Positions 62,407-64,000 of a stretch of 64,000 bases of DNA are shown here, piece after piece; positions within the stretch are counted from its first letter, which is position 1; each line of letters begins with the position of its first letter. Source of the stretch: Armatimonadota bacterium (GTDB taxonomy: Bacteria > Armatimonadota > UBA5829 > DTJY01); NCBI GenBank assembly GCA_023511795.1, contig JAIMAU010000009.1:35231-99230 (forward strand), read 5' to 3'. A program made the translations under genes and the position numbers. A model generated the notes under the pieces. That model had not been told where the DNA came from and made no database searches. It saw only the letters and a list, made by a program, of their open reading frames with translations.

Positions 62407-63669
62407 ATGAAAACTCCACTATCAATGCTTGAATGTGACGTACTTGTTGCCGGTGGGGGCCCAGGAGGATTGGCTGCTGCAATTGCGTCCGCTCGGAACG
62501 GTGCAGATACCCTCCTGATTGAGAGATATGGCTTTCTCGGTGGCATGGCGACTGCAGGCCTAGTAAATCCATATATGACGTACTGGGCAGGAGAAGAGCA
62601 GATTATCCATGGCATCCACCAGGAAATCATTGATCGTCTTACCGCCCTGGGTGCATACGGCAAGGGTAGCCGGACAGCATTCGACCCAGAAGCATACAAG
62701 TTTGTTGCTGACCGCATGTGTGAAGAAGCTGGCGTGCGTGTGCTCCTCCATACTTTCCTAAGCGATGCACAGGTTGATTCCTCTTATATTTCCTTTGTCG
62801 AGACTTGCGGCAAGTCAGGAAAGCTCCTGGTAAAAGCGAAAATTTACGTTGATGGCACAGGAGACGCCGACCTCGCTTTTCTTGCGGGTGCCAGGTGTGA
62901 AAAAGGGAGGCCGGAGGATGGACTAACGCAGCCAATGACGCTCAACTTTAGAGTTGTAAATGTAGACCAGTCGCGGATGCCTTCTAGAGGTGATGAGTTT
63001 AATCGTTTATATGAAAAAGCAAAGGCGGAGGGAAGGCTGACGTGCCCTCGCGAAAATGTTCTCTTTTTCTATACAACCAGAGAGGGAGAAATCCACTTTA
63101 ACCAAACCCGCATTACTCATGCCGACGGCACTTCTTCGGAGGATTTAACTCGCGCTGAAATCGAGGGCAGGTGTCAAGCATGGGAATTCCTTGAATTCTT
63201 GAGAAAAGATGTTCCTGGTTTTGAAAAGGCGGAGATTCTAATTAGTGGTCCTCAAGTTGGTGTTCGAGAAACTCGACGCGTAATTGGCGAGTATGTACTC
63301 ACCGCAGAAGATGTGCTTGGGGCAAAGAAGTTTGATGATTGCATTGCACGTGGCTCGTATTCAATAGATATTCACAATCCAACTGGTGCAGGCACCATCA
63401 TAAAGCACCTCCCCCGAGGAGAGTCGTATGACATTCCTTATCGCTGTATTGTTCCACTTGGGGTCGAGAATCTCCTAATCGCAGGAAGGCCAATCTCAGC
63501 GACCCATGAAGCACATTCCTCGCTCAGAATCATGCCAATCTGCATTACTATTGGTCAGGCGGCAGGTACTGCAGCAGCACTATGCGCTACAAGCGGCGTC
63601 TCACCTCGCAATCTTGATATTTCCATTCTTCAATCCAGGCTTCGCGAGCAAGGCGCGAACCTTGGGTGA
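62407..63669 (+). CDS. FAD-dependent oxidoreductase (FAD_oxidored family)
   Basis: 420 residues. The N-terminal VLVAGGGPGGLAAAIASARNGADTLLIER holds the dinucleotide-binding GGGPGG and the ribose-binding Glu. A middle substrate domain follows (YVDGTGDADLAFLAGA, ETRRVIGEYVL) and a C-terminal FAD-contact, RPISATHEAHSSLRI, near residue 360. This is the PF12831 type that oxidises sugar-like or unknown substrates; it is distinct from classical dehydrogenases with electron-transfer partners. It follows gatB by 73 bases and may be on the same transcript, though no functional link is seen. Confidence 0.85.
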   Translation: MKTPLSMLECDVLVAGGGPGGLAAAIASARNGADTLLIERYGFLGGMATAGLVNPYMTYWAGEEQIIHGIHQEIIDRLTALGAYGKGSRTAFDPEAYKFVADRMCEEAGVRVLLHTFLSDAQVDSSYISFVETCGKSGKLLVKAKIYVDGTGDADLAFLAGARCEKGRPEDGLTQPMTLNFRVVNVDQSRMPSRGDEFNRLYEKAKAEGRLTCPRENVLFFYTTREGEIHFNQTRITHADGTSSEDLTRAEIEGRCQAWEFLEFLRKDVPGFEKAEILISGPQVGVRETRRVIGEYVLTAEDVLGAKKFDDCIARGSYSIDIHNPTGAGTIIKHLPRGESYDIPYRCIVPLGVENLLIAGRPISATHEAHSSLRIMPICITIGQAAGTAAALCATSGVSPRNLDISILQSRLREQGANLG

Positions 63670-63794
63670 AATGAACTCTGAATTGTAAGCATTTTATATG
63701 CAGCAGTTGTGTGACTGATGATTATAGGCTGGCTCACTTCGTTGACAGCTGTGTTGGTAGGTTAATATAATGAGGCGGCATTGGGAGGCGGCGA

Positions 63795-64000
63795 ATGTTC
63801 GAGCTTTGCGTGGAATCTCAGTTCGATTCCGCTCACAATCTTCGTAAATATCAGGGGCCATGCGAAAACATCCATGGCCATACATACAAAGTTCAGGTTT
63901 GTGTTCGCGGCAAAGAACTAAACGAAATGGGAATACTCCTCGACTTCCGTCGCATTAAAACGGCACTAGCAGAGGTCGTTTCTTACCTTGACCACCGCTA
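63795..64000 (+). CDS. queD: 6-carboxytetrahydropterin synthase, 5' part (truncated by the window end)
   Basis: The ATG at 63795 has GGGAGG (63783-63788) at good spacing. The visible 68 residues start MFELCVESQFDSAHNL and contain the zinc ligands H14 (DSAHNL), H27 and H29 (IHGHTY) and the catalytic C23. This is the 6-pyruvoyl-tetrahydropterin/QueD fold. It turns dihydroneopterin triphosphate into 6-carboxy-tetrahydropterin in preQ0/queuosine biosynthesis. The C-terminus is outside the window, so length could not be checked. Confidence 0.88.
   Translation, partial: MFELCVESQFDSAHNLRKYQGPCENIHGHTYKVQVCVRGKELNEMGILLDFRRIKTALAEVVSYLDHR

Noticed and set aside
63800..63850. tRNA-like GTTCGATTCC stretch near the end
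   Set aside because: It lies inside queD coding sequence, and no acceptor or anticodon stem can be formed around it.
1..64000. CRISPR array, insertion sequence, prophage or rRNA/tRNA genes
   Set aside because: I saw no regularly spaced direct repeats, transposase frames, phage genes or tRNA folds in either strand.

Overview
The window is 64 kb of ordinary bacterial chromosome, about 48% G+C by eye. It holds 47 protein genes that I can support on both strands. I saw no rRNA, tRNA, insertion sequence, phage segment or CRISPR array. The content fits a free-living, Gram-negative-type (two-membrane) organism of a deep lineage; Armatimonadota is my best guess, as an inference from gene content. 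The points behind it are a secreted beta-barrel-like protein, pseudopilins, TatC, a K+-independent proton pyrophosphatase, GSI-alpha glutamine synthetase, GatCAB, large secreted cell-wall amidases, and secreted DUF4091, GH36 and five-bladed-propeller glycosidase-like proteins beside a DUF6785-type membrane protein.

Layout. 0-8.5 kb: the end of a parvulin-type foldase, a Gfo/Idh/MocA oxidoreductase, a secreted Ig-like protein, tatC overlapping a DUF1998-type helicase, two small membrane proteins and a beta-barrel-like protein. 8.8-13.5 kb: a 1579-residue secreted amidase carrying seven FN3 and three golvesin-like modules. 13.7-24.3 kb: a DmpG-like aldolase, a U32-like protein, an unknown protein, a rhomboid protease, a hexose-6-phosphate mutarotase, the TldD/PmbA pair and a polytopic DUF6785-type protein. 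24.5-28.1 kb: five pseudopilin-class genes in a row, the last with four EF-hand-like loops. 28.2-41 kb: VanW protein, proton pyrophosphatase, EEP-family phosphatase, infA, MFS transporter, SpoIIE-type phosphatase, DUF4091 protein, orphan PorD-like ferredoxin and B12/radical-SAM protein. 41.2-50 kb: clpB, a phosphodiester glycosidase, a second GerMN/amidase protein, a zinc-ribbon coiled-coil protein and an RNase H-YjbQ fusion. 50-64 kb: a propeller protein, glnA and gdhA (divergent), nucleoside hydrolase, nth, alpha-galactosidase, gatCAB, an FAD oxidoreductase and the start of queD.

How it works together. glnA and gdhA are the two ammonia-assimilation enzymes. They sit head to head, and each has a near-consensus promoter followed by an intrinsic terminator inside its own leader, so both look controlled by premature termination. 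vanW shows the same promoter-terminator-gene order. clpB has a consensus promoter overlapped by an inverted repeat that fits the HspR (HAIR) operator. The two amidases share an architecture and similar strong promoters. Promoters of the TTGACA/TATAAT class are unusually easy to read here, which makes start and transcript assignment firmer than usual.

Limits. Functions come from motif and family recognition by eye, without database searches. Riboswitch or sRNA identities were not assigned where the sequence did not match a consensus I know.
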